Positions 12,101-23,254 of a DNA stretch of 64,000 bases are shown one piece after another. Source of the stretch: Nageia nagi (taxonomy: Eukaryota > Pinophyta). How positions within the stretch are numbered: the first letter of the stretch is position 1; every line of letters starts with the position of its first letter. The position numbers were made by a program, and so were the translations under genes. The stretch is taken from the NCBI GenBank assembly GCA_050084985.1, contig JBITNC010000002.1:30132001-30196000 (forward strand). Direction: 5' to 3'. The notes beneath the pieces are model-generated. The model made no database searches and had not been told where the DNA came from. It saw only the letters and a list, made by a program, of their open reading frames with translations.

Positions 12101-13454
12101 TATAAAATTAGAACATCAAAATCAAGTCATTCCTCAAAAAAGGTATAATTTCAAAACATCAATTGGACAAATTAGAAAAATTTTGAATAATAAAATCAAA
12201 CAACAAGATTTCCAAAAACCTATTTCTAAAGATAACAAATTGTTGGAGGATCTATCATGCATGAAACTCATAAAAAATTTAAGTTCTCCATCAAGAACAC
12301 CTTTAACTATATCAATTTTTCTAGTTTGTTTCAAAAAATCTCAATCTCATATGAAAAATGAGACATCTTTCAAAATCAACTTCACTAGTTTAGAATAGAG
12401 GAATAACATTACCAGTAGCCCTTTCTATAATAAAGTTTTTAAAAATTCTAAGTTTTTTGTTAAAATAACCCTTTGTAGTTCCTAGAATAATCTTACAATA
12501 ATCCTTTATCACTTGATTTAACAACTTGAATAATAAGAAAAAATAACCACAAAAAGTTAGTAGTTTTCCTTAGGGTTAATTATTAATTACAAATATGCTT
12601 AAGAGATTACTTTTAAGAGATGTTACATTATGATCTTATTTAAGAGCTCAAAAATATAGTCAAAAAGGAATTTCATAATGGTTTCTCAATGGTATTATCA
12701 AGAAATTTAATTGTGCAGAAGAAGGGCCAAATTGACTAAATTTTTATATTGTAAAATAAATTCTCCTTTTAAACTTTTTCTCATTTATCCATCTTCTTTG
12801 CATCTTTTCCATCTTGATTTTTTTCCTTCAAAATACCTTCAATCTTACAAATCGATATTAGGCATATCCTATTTGTCTTTGAAGATAAGGTTAAATCTTA
12901 AATGAAACCAAGAGTTAGCAAAAGAAAGTAAAAATGATAATGTTAGGATAAGCAAGACTTAAAATATTAACTCCAGGTTAGAAGAAAAAATATAATTTTA
13001 CTCCAAAAAGTTCCTTCTCTTTAAAATATATACTTATTTGCAAAAAAACGTACCAACTTTGCACCTCAAAAAAGTTCTCACATAAAGTACTTTGGCTTTT
13101 ACTATTTGTATGAATAGTCATTTGGAAACAAAAAATTCCATATGCACTAAACAAAAGATAAGTGATAGATATATATTTTTTTGTTTCCATATTAAGGAGA
13201 TACACCTCAAGCCTTGTGAGGAACATAAGTGGTGGACTACAATATGTGGAACCTACAAAAAATTATGGAAAAAAAAAATATTATTGTTAATGGTAAAATT
13301 TTAAGAAATTTTTTTTATTTCCCCAAGGTCTAATATTAAACTTCCTTCCTTTAAAAAAACATTCCCATTTAAAAAAAACAACTCCAATTTAAAAAAAAAT
13401 AAAGTAAAAAAATAATTCCCCCAACTTTCATTTATCCCCCATTTTGTTTTTAAA

Positions 13455-13503
<49 letters not shown>

Positions 13504-13851
13504 AAGATCAACAATGTATTTATTAAATTGATCTGTTATTTATTTATATACAATTTCAAAAAATAACATAAATAAATAGCAAAAAAGCCTACATTTTTTT
13601 TTTTAAAAAAAGGTCAACAATACATGTAAGATATTCAACCCAAGAATAACGCAATAATAGACACATGCTATTGAAGTAATTATAGTGCTCCTTTGCTTGC
13701 CCTTTGCAGCAAGTCATTCACTCATCTATCACATCATACTTTAATTTAACCTTCATACATACACATTTTTTAGACCTATAGTACCATCAATGCTGGGCAT
13801 GCAAATTTGTTTTGAGCAAAAATTGACCTTAAATTTGCAAAATAGAGTGTA
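12101..13851. other. AT-rich DNA, no gene recognised
   Basis: Short ORFs on both strands have biased, lysine- and phenylalanine-rich composition without motifs. The stretch may include the 3' LTR of the Tat element. A tract of AAAAAA and CCCC runs lies at about 13320-13450, with an (AT)n run at 13459-13498. Confidence 0.4.
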
Positions 13852-14283
13852 GGGGAGAGGACCCAATAGTGGTGCACCCTAACTTTATGCCTCTTAAAAG
13901 TTGACTTAATCTCTCTAAGTTTTTTATATTTTCTTCTTTGATTAGTTGTCTACTTATAACTAAAGTTTTAAATCGTAATCATCAAATTTGATAGGTTAAT
14001 TATCCATCATTGTAGAAACTATTCATAATAGCACTTTTCTAAAGTCATTCCCATCGATGTTAATTACAACCCCCCATCGTTAATTAGACTTGTACTAGTA
14101 GTTGAACAACAAGTCACATGTACAATTAACTTATCAAATTTGATGATGATAAGTTGAATCTTTAAATATAAAGAGGTAATTAAACAAGGAATAAGCTATT
14201 AAAAAATTATAATGATTTGAATTTATTATGTTGAATTTTAAAAGGTGTAAAGTTAAGGTATACCACTACTAGTTCCTCTTCCC
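13852..14283. mobile_element. MITE with long terminal inverted repeats, flanked by TA
   Basis: The left end GGGGAGAGGACC...AGTGGTGCACCCTAACTTTA pairs with the reverse complement of the right end, GGGAAGAGGAAC...AGTGGTATACCTTAACTTTA, over about 55-60 bp. Pairing continues inside: ATCATCAAATTTGATAGG near 13980 against TATCAAATTTGATGATG near 14130. The 432-bp unit therefore forms a foldback. TA lies directly outside both ends (13850-13851, 14284-14285), as for a TA-target (mariner-like) element. It has no coding capacity. Confidence 0.75.
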
Positions 14284-15135
14284 TATCAATGATATATTTG
14301 AAATAAATTTAAATGATTACTTATAATGTACTTATTCACACAAATATTTACAAAATTTGGTAATTTAATGCATAAATATTGAACCAAATATGTTATATAA
14401 ATAGAAAAATATATGATAATAACTATCACATCCATTAAAATGTGCTCACCTATTAGGTCCTCTCCCTTAACAAGGAGCAACAAAGATTGGCATGATGGAG
14501 ACAAGATGATGAGTTTGGAAGTGATAACAAAGGAGTGTATGTGTAATATAGGCCATAAAGGGGATGAAGGGGGTTGTGTTCCTTTGCAAATCCATGCAAG
14601 CAAGTGCCCCCACCTTTGGGAGGTACAAACAAAATAGGAAAATGGGAGTTCATGCCCATGTAAAAGGTCCATGCTTATTTGATCACCATGTAAGGATGTT
14701 TCTAATGCTAATGAGGGTGGGAGGAGAAGTTGATTGAGGGGGGTATTGAGAGGTGGGAAGGTTGGTGAAGGATTCAATAACTTGGATCTTTTCATCATTG
14801 TACTAATCCTCTTCAACATGAAAGAGAGTTCAATTTTTGATATGGTGCTAACAATGTTGCATGTTGCATATATTGTATTTATTATCATATCAAGTTTTGC
14901 TAAGGGAAATACCAAGAAGCTCATGCACCTTTCTAACCCAAAAAACCCCAATGGGTTTGCTCTCATGGGATTTAAGGGAGAGTTTATGGATGTGATATGT
15001 ATCCTGTAAGAAAAAGCATGTATGCTTTTGTCATCTTAATCCAATATCCTTACATTTTAAACATCATCCTAGCTACCCTATTTAGTGAATATTTAGAAGA
15101 AATGTACAAAAACTAAAAGAAGCATGAACCATTGA

Positions 15136-15158
15136 GGGGGCTAGGGGGGAGGGAAGGG
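15136..15158 (+). other. G-quadruplex-forming motif
   Basis: Four G-runs of 5, 6, 3 and 3 are separated by loops of 3, 1 and 2 bases, which satisfies the standard G3+N1-7 rule. Two further runs follow at about 15175-15186. It stands out in very AT-rich surroundings. Confidence 0.7.
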
Positions 15159-15531
15159 ATCCAATTAGATTGTAGGGGGAGAGGGGGCATCAACAGGACA
15201 CCATAGTGCAAGGTAGAGCTACAGGCTAAGTCAGGCTTCTTGTTGGGATCATTGGAGACTATTTTCATTTAAAAAGAAAGTCATACTTATTATTATTATT
15301 TTTATTAACATAAGTTAAAATTGTAAGGCCCTCCTTATATGTTATTTATTATAAAACAAATTCAATTACTCTTGGTGGATAACTATACCTTACTGTATAA
15401 TAATTTGTAATATTTTTTTCAAAAAAATACTTTCTTTCTTTTTATAACAACATATTATTATTATTTTTTTAAATTATGATTTAACATATTGATATATATT
15501 TTGTTTGAAAAAAAAACATACCTCTTTTTTG

Positions 15532-15571
<40 letters not shown>

Positions 15572-15935
15572 TAATTTTTTCATATTGTAAAAAAATTGCA
15601 TTGATTTTACAAAACATTATTCATAACAAGTATATAAAAATAATATATTTTTATACAAAATATGATATACAAAAAATAAAGGTGTACAAAATTTTACAAA
15701 AAAAATATTCATAGCAATATACTAAGCAATGTTTTTTTTTTATCAACTAACAAAAAACATTAGATTTTAGCATAATTAATCTAACATAAAATATGTTAGT
15801 ATTAAAAAAATGCATAATAACAATATATTGCTAGATATTAACCAATTTTTTACAAAACAATATGACCAAAAAATGTTAATAAGTATCATGAAATAATTCC
15901 AAAATAGTGAAAGAGAGAAAGGTTAAGGTTTTACA

Positions 15936-16131
15936 TTACAAATTTGAAGGAGTAAGAAAATCCTCTAAGGAAGGCTACGATACCAATTGAAAAGAGATAA
16001 ATCCTTTTACACCCAAGATCACCTTGAGGGATCCTCTTTTACAAACTTGAAGGAGTAGAAAAATCCTCTAAGGAAGGCTATGGTACCATTGAAAGGAGAT
16101 AAATCCTTTTGCACCCAAAATCACCTTGAAG
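15936..16131. repeat. Two-copy 103-bp tandem duplication across the primer site and LTR edge of copia 3
   Basis: Unit 1 (15936-16038) and unit 2 (from 16039) both begin TTACAAA.TTGAAGGAGTA and run through AAATCCTCTAAGGAAGGCTA, the primer site, and the first LTR bases (GAGATAAATCCTTTT.CACCC). The duplication therefore copies the leader/LTR boundary. Confidence 0.85.
16077..16088 (-). promoter_or_regulatory. Primer-binding site of copia 3
   Basis: On the minus strand it reads TGGTACCATAGC, one transition away from the common plant initiator-Met tRNA complement TGGTATC.., directly beside the LTR edge. A diverged second copy lies in the upstream tandem unit. Confidence 0.6.
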
Positions 16132-16645
16132 TCTCCTAATCTTCAACTCAAGAGAATATAATCACACACACAAAGAGAGAGACAAGGATGTATATTGAAT
16201 CCTCTCAACTAGAGAGTACTCCACTCTAATCTAGATTCTATTACTTCTCAAGAGCACACTCTTACAATGCAACACTAGCACTCTCTCCTCCTATTCTTCT
16301 ACACACTAGGAACATTACAATGCTTTCAACTAGTGAAGAATGATTGAGGAGAAATGATTGAGGAGAACCCTCAATTTATAAGTAAAAATACCACTTTGTA
16401 TAACCATTTTACCCAAAGGGAATTCTATAAACCAAAGGATAATCATATACTTGAACCAAAGGATAAGCATATCCTACAAGTGGGATGAATGTAGAACAAG
16501 TCTCAATATTTTAAATTCCCTAAATACTTAAAAGGTATTCAAGGATACTTTTAAGTATTTAAGTGGATTAATTAATGAGTTACATTAGGAGAATATATTT
16601 GACCTTTTAGACACCTTACACAATAATGCATTATTTATTCTAACA
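16090..16645 (-). repeat. Copia 3 LTR
   Basis: The + strand sequence begins TTGAAAGG and ends ATTCTAACA, so the minus-strand LTR starts TGTTAGAAT, as in the two other copia elements here. It shares their general layout: AAATGCTTAAGG-like repeats of ACTTAA near the end, TTTATAAG before them, and AATAATGCATTAT near the terminus. No matching second LTR was found. Confidence 0.6.
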
Positions 16646-17340
16646 AGATTTTTATTGGAGTTATTACCATATTGATTATGTTTTCTATCTTCTCCAAAAT
16701 ATTGATCATTCACACTCACTTGATCAAGATTTATAGGATTAAAAATCATGATAGTCCTTCTCAAATGACTATATATTTCTACAACATACTTCATTAGCAC
16801 TTGTGTATCTTTAATAGATATCCAAAGCAAGGTTACTTACTTTCTATAACCGATGGTAAAATCTTGAATTGATTATCCTCTTTATTATATAAAAATTAAT
16901 ATTTCATGAGTTGTTTATTTTCATTTCCCAATGAATAGAATTGCTCTTTGAGTATATTCTTAAATTCCTCCCATGAAGAGATAGGCATTTTATGTCATGC
17001 TTAAGGTATTATATATGGCTTTACCACTAAACCAAAACATGTACACCCATTTCAAGTCATACAAAAGAAATATTTTACTCATCATTAGATATACCTTAAA
17101 TTTAGAAATATACCTCTAGTTGATTCAACTAATTATTCAACTTATTAGCATCAAATTTTCTTCCAATAATAGGGATCTCTACTTTGGATTCTACCTTTAA
17201 TGGCATTAAAGAAGTGGCTAGAAAAGGACCATCACTATTTAGATTTCACTCATTCATAGGTGGTATTTGTTCCACATTTTTGAACTCTCTTTCAAGCAAC
17301 ATGTACATCAATTGATCCATATTATTTTTCATTGTAACAA
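16646..17340 (-). pseudogene. Gypsy gag relic cut by the copia 3 LTR
   Basis: The minus-strand frames read MDQLMYMLLEREF, LKVESKVEIPIIGRKFDANK, LNQLEVYF, and IYSHLRRTIMIFNPINLDQV. They line up block by block with the gag of the gypsy element at 29.5 kb (FKVEAKVDI, WLKQLEVYF, LHSHLQKTIMLFNPTNIDQV). The frame ends where the copia LTR begins, so the LTR element inserted in, or was joined to, this gag. Confidence 0.65.
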
Positions 17341-17960
17341 ATATCCTTAAGAAGTTATCATCTAAACATTATTGGTCTTAGGTGTTCTTCTTCTTCTATG
17401 TCCATATAAGTATGTTATTGCCTTGTTTTAATTTTTGGATCAAAATGAAATAACTCATATCTTTGAGAGATTCTACCTTGCACACACAAACCTTAAATAA
17501 ATAATAGTACAATGTTAATGATATATCGTAGTTATAAGAATGATTTCAAGGAAGTCCTTCTCACATGATATTCCAAAATAATTTCATATATTCTTAAATT
17601 GCTCTATGATAACATGTGATATGAAGTTACCTAAAGCCTATTCTTACTAGGGTAATCAAATACAAAATTCCTTAATTAGGGTTTAATATTATTCCTCTAT
17701 GTTATAAATTTGAATGTATATGTGATGTAAATTACTAGTATAAATGAAGTCACAATTGTAATGTGAATAGAAAACACACTTATAAATTTGACACAGATAT
17801 TTATAGTGGTTCCCCTTAATATCATATTACATCCACTTCCAATAGAGTTTTGATTACTGAATTTACCAAAATGAGGACTTACAATAAGAGAAAAGTTATA
17901 TTATTTCCTAGAACAATGTCAAATTCATAGTCCAAATAGTTTACAATACTCCTCAACCTT
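17341..17960 (-). mobile_element. Leader, primer site and probable 5' LTR of the same gypsy relic
   Basis: Reading the minus strand, a leader lies upstream of the gag. At 17601-17614 GCTCTATGATAACA is a slightly mutated complement of TGGTATCATAGAGC, a tRNA-Met-type primer site. The LTR would begin beside it, at about 17615 (TGTGATATGAAG), and extend to about 17960. No second LTR copy was found to confirm it. Confidence 0.4.
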
Positions 17961-18229
17961 CTATATCAATATCCTCATGATCTTAAGCATTAACTATTCT
18001 TAAAAAATATTCTACAAGTTAAAAGTAGAATCAACAACATATACAAAAGTTTTGGGGAAGTAAGAAGCTATATTAAGAAAGAAGGTGAGCTGGTTTACAT
18101 GATCTTCCAAACTAATAAGCCTGATAATATATTTTGAATTGATCAAAGGGTCAAAAGGTAAAATTTCAATGTTAGAATTGGTAATAAATAGTTGAATAAG
18201 AATACAAGAATAATAAAGTGGGATTATAG

Positions 18230-18560
18230 CCTAAAGTTTGGACCAAAAATCTACTTCCCAAAATCTCTTATTTCATGTGGATGATTGTTATTAATAAGAT
18301 CCGTATCAATGATAATATAAAAAAGAAAGGCATGTTATTCCAAAAGTGTTTTGTTCTTTATAAGGATGAATAAGAATCAATGGACCACCTGCTAATCCAT
18401 TACAACTTCATTTAGGCGATTTGGGATGAGATAGCTCAAAGAATGGAAACTCAATTTGTTAGGCCTAGATTCATGGTCAAGCTAATTGAACAATGGAACT
18501 TAGGCTTCAAAAGAAAAAATTATGTTAGTTACTTATGTTTTCCATAATATTTGAAAATAA
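18230..18560 (+). pseudogene. LINE zinc-binding (zf-RVT) relic
   Basis: One frame reads PKISYFMWMIVINKIRINDN, IKKKGMLFQKCFVLYKDE, then after a stop ESMDHLLIHYNFI and AIWDEIAQRME. This matches the zf-RVT domain at the end of plant LINE ORF2 (PK...F.W....KI.T.DNL.KRG, C..C...EE...HL..HC.....W). Two zinc ligands are lost (C to Y). No RT was found upstream; gypsy relics border it. Confidence 0.7.
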
Positions 18561-19084
18561 AATAATACCTACATATTCAAGGAATGTAATCGATATGTGG
18601 CTAAAACACTCAAGATAATAATGGGTATGGTTAAAGAAAATACATTAATTTATTGGCATTTGGAGTTTAATAAGAATATGAATATATTTATTATACTTAA
18701 AAGGAAATACTTAGATCCCTCATTGGACATGCCAATTCAGGAGGAAGAGAGTCCACACAACATCTCATGATGACCCAAAAAGGGAACTTTATCATCAGTT
18801 TGGGTGGTATAACAAAGATTTATGTATTTAAATAGGGTTACCATATCCCCCTAATGGATTACCACTATGATTTGACTACTAGATATAGAGAAAGTAAATT
18901 ATAAAGGATATTAACATGAGTATATGTTTACATTTAGAGTATTGTGAATCTACTATGCATGAAATTTGGGAACTCTTGGAAATTTAGGTGCATTATAATT
19001 TTTTGGAAGCATCATAAGATGGGTGTTATCTATAAAATGGAGCCATGTAATTAGAGAAAAGTAATATAGGATGTAGGCTACTAA
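18561..19084. other. Unassigned repeat-like DNA
   Basis: Fragments of open frame occur on the + strand (CNRYVAKTLKIIMGMVKEN near 18580), possibly the tail of the LINE relic. Nothing further was recognised. Confidence 0.3.
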
Positions 19085-19527
19085 GATATTCTAGAGAAAG
19101 GTGGTATATCTAAGTTCATAAAGGTGTACTATTTTCATGATGTAGTTATTTTGAAGAAGGTCATGGAAGGTTGGAGGGATGATTAGACTCAGGTGGGATC
19201 CATCAAAATCTAATTCAATATGCATGCAATAGTGGAGGAAACAAGGCTTAGTTTAGAGGGTCATTATAGGTTTTGTTACAATAAAAAGGTAATACAATGA
19301 GATATTGATGTGTTACTTAGTGATGGAGAGAAATTAGATAGGGAGAAAATAGGATTCTCAAGGGGAATCCTGACAGAACCATGGGATCGCATGGACTACT
19401 AGGTCATTAGGTATTTCACTTTTGATGGTTAGTTCATTATATTCTTCAAGAATTACCTTATGTTTTTGAACCATTTTAATTAATATGAATACTAGATGAA
19501 TAATTTACCATTCTTCATTATTGATTT
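19085..19527 (+). pseudogene. Degraded ORF of unknown family, 5' part
   Basis: A single frame with only a few stops reads GGISKFIKVYYFHDVVILKK, VEETRLSLEGHYRFCYNKKV, LDREKIGFSRGILTEPWDRM, and FIIFFKNYLMFLNHF. The low stop density against such AT-rich DNA suggests a real former gene, probably a repeat-family ORF. I could not name the family. It stops exactly at the LTR beginning at 19528 and may continue at 24591. Confidence 0.4.
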
Positions 19528-21062
19528 TGTAACATCCCCTTTTGGGCTAAATTCGTGAAATTTTGGATACTAGGAATCACCTTTTTCCAAATGGATATCT
19601 CCATAGGTTTTGAATGGTTAAATGGAATTATTAATTGGATAGAGATTCTTGTGGGAAGCATTTTTATAGGTTACATGATATGGTTTCATTAAGAAATGAA
19701 AGAGTTATGGTCTCTTGATGTTTACTAGTTAGACTAGTTTTCCATATTGTAGACAAGCATAAAAATCTAAAAACATCTCTATATTAACCCCTTGGAGTGT
19801 GATGTCCCTCTCCTTGGGATATGATTTAGTTATGGATTATATTTAGGTATGATATTTTTAATTAAGATTATTTTTAGTGTATTTTTATCATAGTAATAAT
19901 GGGGGCCACTTGTATAAGTTGTAATACATGATTGGACTAGTTTTCCATATCATGCACATGCATAGAAATCTAGAAACATCTTCATATTGAACCCTTGGAG
20001 TGTGATGTCCCTCTCATTGGGATATGAGTTAGTTATAGATTGTATTTAGGTTTGAGATTTGTAACTAAGAGTAGATTTAGTGTGGTTTTTCATAGTAAGA
20101 ATGGGGGTCATTTGTATGAGTTATAATACATGATTACATGGTTAATTAATAATTGTAAATGCAATATTAGTCTCCAATAATGAGGTGTTGCATATATATC
20201 CATTAGATATTGTAATGTAGACTACTAAATGTGACTATTGGAATCCCTAGGAAATGTTGGATTAGAAAGGCATGTGCATGACTTACAGGTAGATCTATAT
20301 CTAGGAGAAAACTATATAAAGGAGATTCACATTATTGTATATATATGTTGAATTTGATATTAAAACTATTTATTCTCTTTAGAGATTCTAAATATTTGGT
20401 GTTGTTAAGAACCCTTGGATGTGCATTAGGAAGGGTTTATGAGGCTTGGGACACCTTCTAATTTATGGTTAAGGTGGTTGTTCATGTTGTGAGATTTTTC
20501 CTTAATTGAGACATCCATAGCAATCATCATCTTTAAATCCATCATATGGTATTCTAGAATTGCACTTGTTCTCTTCACTAGGAGTTATTCTTTGAGGAAG
20601 CCCTTCATTATGGCATCCATATATCTAGAAAATTATGATTATTCTACAACTTATTTCCTTCAATGATCATATTTTGTACCTTTTGTGCCTTGGTTCCCTG
20701 GAGGCCAATGTTGGGCCCTTTGGGCCTAGTATTGCATTGTACTCATGATTTCTTCATTATTTGAGCATTATCACATTGGATATCTTCATTATTATCTTAT
20801 TTTAATGATATATTACCTCCCTATATGTGATTCCATATTTTTTGGCTCATTTATAATGTATTTTTCATGATTTTTGGATGCCCTAGTATGATGTTGGGCT
20901 TATTGTGGCATTTTCTAGCTAAGAGAGTGAGATATTATGACTATTGGTATATTTTGATAATTTGATACTTTAGAATAATTTTTTATATCTATAGATGCAT
21001 AAATTGATAATTTTTGGTGAATATTTAACTAATCCTTAAGGGAGAATTCTTGGGATATTACA
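19528..21062 (+). repeat. 5' LTR of the LARD-like element (about 1.53 kb)
   Basis: Matched against 23255-24590 along most of its length, for example GTGATGTCCCTCTCCTTGGG, CCACTTGTATAAGTT, GGACACCTTCTAATTTATGG and TTGGGCCCTTTGGGCCTAGT. It is about 200 bp longer than its partner because of an internal tandem duplication. Confidence 0.8.
19732..20137. repeat. 203-bp tandem duplication unique to the 5' LTR
   Basis: Units start GACTAGTTTTCCATAT at 19732 and 19935. Each contains CTTGGAGTGTGATGTCCCTC and ends with AATACATGATT. The 3' LTR holds a single copy (about 23455-23660). Confidence 0.9.
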
Positions 21063-21063
21063 A

Positions 21064-21076
21064 TGGTATCAAAGCC
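21064..21076 (+). promoter_or_regulatory. Primer-binding site of the LARD-like element
   Basis: TGGTATCAAAGCC one base inside the 5' LTR, complementary to the 3' end of an initiator-Met-type tRNA as in most plant LTR elements. Confidence 0.75.
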
Positions 21077-23254
21077 TAGATCTAGCCATCCTATGGAGAT
21101 GGAATGAAGAAAATCATTTAGATCTGCAATCAGTATGGAGAAAATAGAGGCTACCATATAAATAATGCAAAAATTACTCAAGGAATTAGATCAATAAGAC
21201 ATCAAGCAAGGAGAGGAATTCCTTAATGGCATGCATATGGGAGTTTCTCATTCGACATATGGGATTTATGCTATTAGAGCAATGCTTTCTTGGCCTATGG
21301 AGTATAAATCTATACAAAATTTGGAGGAGAGGATTCTACTACACTTTCATAGGAGGAGATCTACATAGAAACAAGATCTAGGAGTTGAGCCATTTTTGCA
21401 TAGAATAAGGTTTGCAAGAGATATGAGAAGTGGAGATAGTTTGGTTGGTCATTCATCACCATTACCTAGACAATACAAGGCCATGTTCCTTACAAGGAAA
21501 GAGGATGATTTCAATCTTATATATCCATGGGAGTTGAATATCCTACACTAGGAATACATGGAAAATTTGAAATAATTTAGGGTAATCATTCATTTTAAGA
21601 ATTATTTAGAGGTTTTGGGAAAGAAAGTAAGGTCATGGAGTAGTGAAGAGATATAGATCCAATATATTTTATCATGGGATAAGGATGCACATCTTCTAGT
21701 GAAGCATTCACAACCTTATGATACTTAGAGCTTCCATGATGACACCTTAAAAAGGTAAGGAAGTAATTTTGATTTTTATGATACCAATTTATTTATGCAA
21801 TATGATGGGAAATTAAATGAATATACAATAAGAGTTTAAATCTTATCTCATACAATCAGATATTTATGTTGAATAAGGAAGCTTCTCAAAGAGTTTCCTT
21901 AGGTGTTTGTTTGGAAATTCCATAAAAATAATGAGGGTGAAGAAAGAGATTATGGGCCATTTTCAGCTTTAGAAAAGAGGATGTTATGCTAGTCTTAGAG
22001 GAAGAAGGAAGATGGATAGAACCATTCTCAACCTTTAAAGAAGAATGTATTGGTTGGATACATTTAGATAAAGAGTTGGTACATTTTAAACAATTTATCT
22101 CTTCCCATAAACAATTCGTTCCATCCTTGGAACTTCATTTTGGTGTTGAAGAAAGAAGGTACATTCATGAAAGCTTGGGTAAAAGATATGCTAGTATTTT
22201 TTATTTGGTTACATTATTAGGAAGTGATATGATTGCAAGGGGGCATATTTGATGAGGCATGGGATGTTATTGATAGTTTTGATGTTGGTACTACTATCCA
22301 TGTGTTGTAGGCTACATTGGTTACTAATGATGGAGCTATTATTTTTGAATCTTTCAATAATGATTTAAGGGTTGTAATTAGTATGATATGGGTGGTACTT
22401 AGTAGGAAAATGACTATTACAAATATGAACATTATCTTTCCATCATTTTATGGTGATTGGGTGGAGGATAACCATGATTGGGTTAACACATTGTTTGTTG
22501 ATAATAGTAGGACTATGATTGAACTTTTGTTTTTCATAGTTTTGGATTGATACACATTTAATAAGAGCTATTAATGGTAAAAAAATATTTGTTTTCCCTA
22601 TACCCTTTATTGGGGCATTATTTGAGGATGATTGGATTATTGATATTCTTGAATTAATGGCTATAGGTGCTAATGATTATTTGATGATGATGAATGTTGT
22701 TGCTTGGATCATTATTAGCATTTTTGGTACTAATTTGATGGCTATTATTTATGTATGTATTCTTGTTACATGTTTTGATGATGATTTGAATGTTTTTATT
22801 CATATATTAAGGGTTACGAATAAAGTGCATATTTCTAACCTTGATATACTTGATTAGGCACTTAAATTTTATCATATTCCATATATGGAAATGATTGAAT
22901 TATGGGCTATGTATGATGGTATGTTGACTAATAAAATAAGGATTATTATTTACATAGAAGGGGTTGTGTTGAGATATTTTATCATAAAATTTTATCTACT
23001 CTTGACTACTAATTACATTGACAATCTTCATTTTACATTTGGAGTTATGTTCCCCATAGATATAGGCAACATTGCTTTGGCATCCTTAAGGACTATTTTA
23101 GGAGCATGAATTAATAGATTTGATGAGATTGTTTTCTTGGGTCATGTGTTGGAATACATTAAGGAGGGAAAGAGAGCTCTTCCACCCATCATAAAAGATG
23201 AAGAGGAAAAAGAAGTGACAATAGAAGATAAGAAACATGGTGGTTCTTGGAACC
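21077..23254 (+). pseudogene. Interior of the LARD-like element, degraded gag-like ORFs
   Basis: Frames such as LIYPWELNILH, FRVIIHFKNYLEVLGKKVRS (about 21510-21640), and a 77-codon ORF at 22317-22550 show extended low-stop coding without known motifs. The stretch before 21660 loosely parallels the start of the gypsy element at 40.9 kb (VEEFQCYITFHVYQDLLGYG), so a shared gag ancestor is possible. No zinc knuckle, protease or RT was found. Confidence 0.4.

Larger units (their letters stand above)
14284..16645 (-). mobile_element. Truncated copia element (copia 3): 5' LTR, primer site and long leader
   Basis: On the minus strand an LTR (16090-16645) is followed by a primer-binding site and about 1.8 kb resembling the leaders of the two full copia elements here: AT-rich with an (AT)n tract, then a purine-rich, G-rich block on the + strand (about 14400-15240). 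No gag or pol follows. A 226-codon minus-strand ORF (14286-14966) falls inside and has no recognisable domain. The left limit of the element is uncertain; assignment of 14284-15900 rests on resemblance only. Confidence 0.4.

Noticed and set aside
14286-14966. 226-codon minus-strand ORF
   Set aside because: Longest ORF outside known elements, but composition is low-complexity and hydrophobic, no domain is visible, and the stretch resembles a copia leader. Not called as a gene.
22317-22857. Two + strand ORFs with membrane-like segments
   Set aside because: They lie inside the LARD-like element; hydrophobic runs follow from T-rich codons and no family is recognisable.
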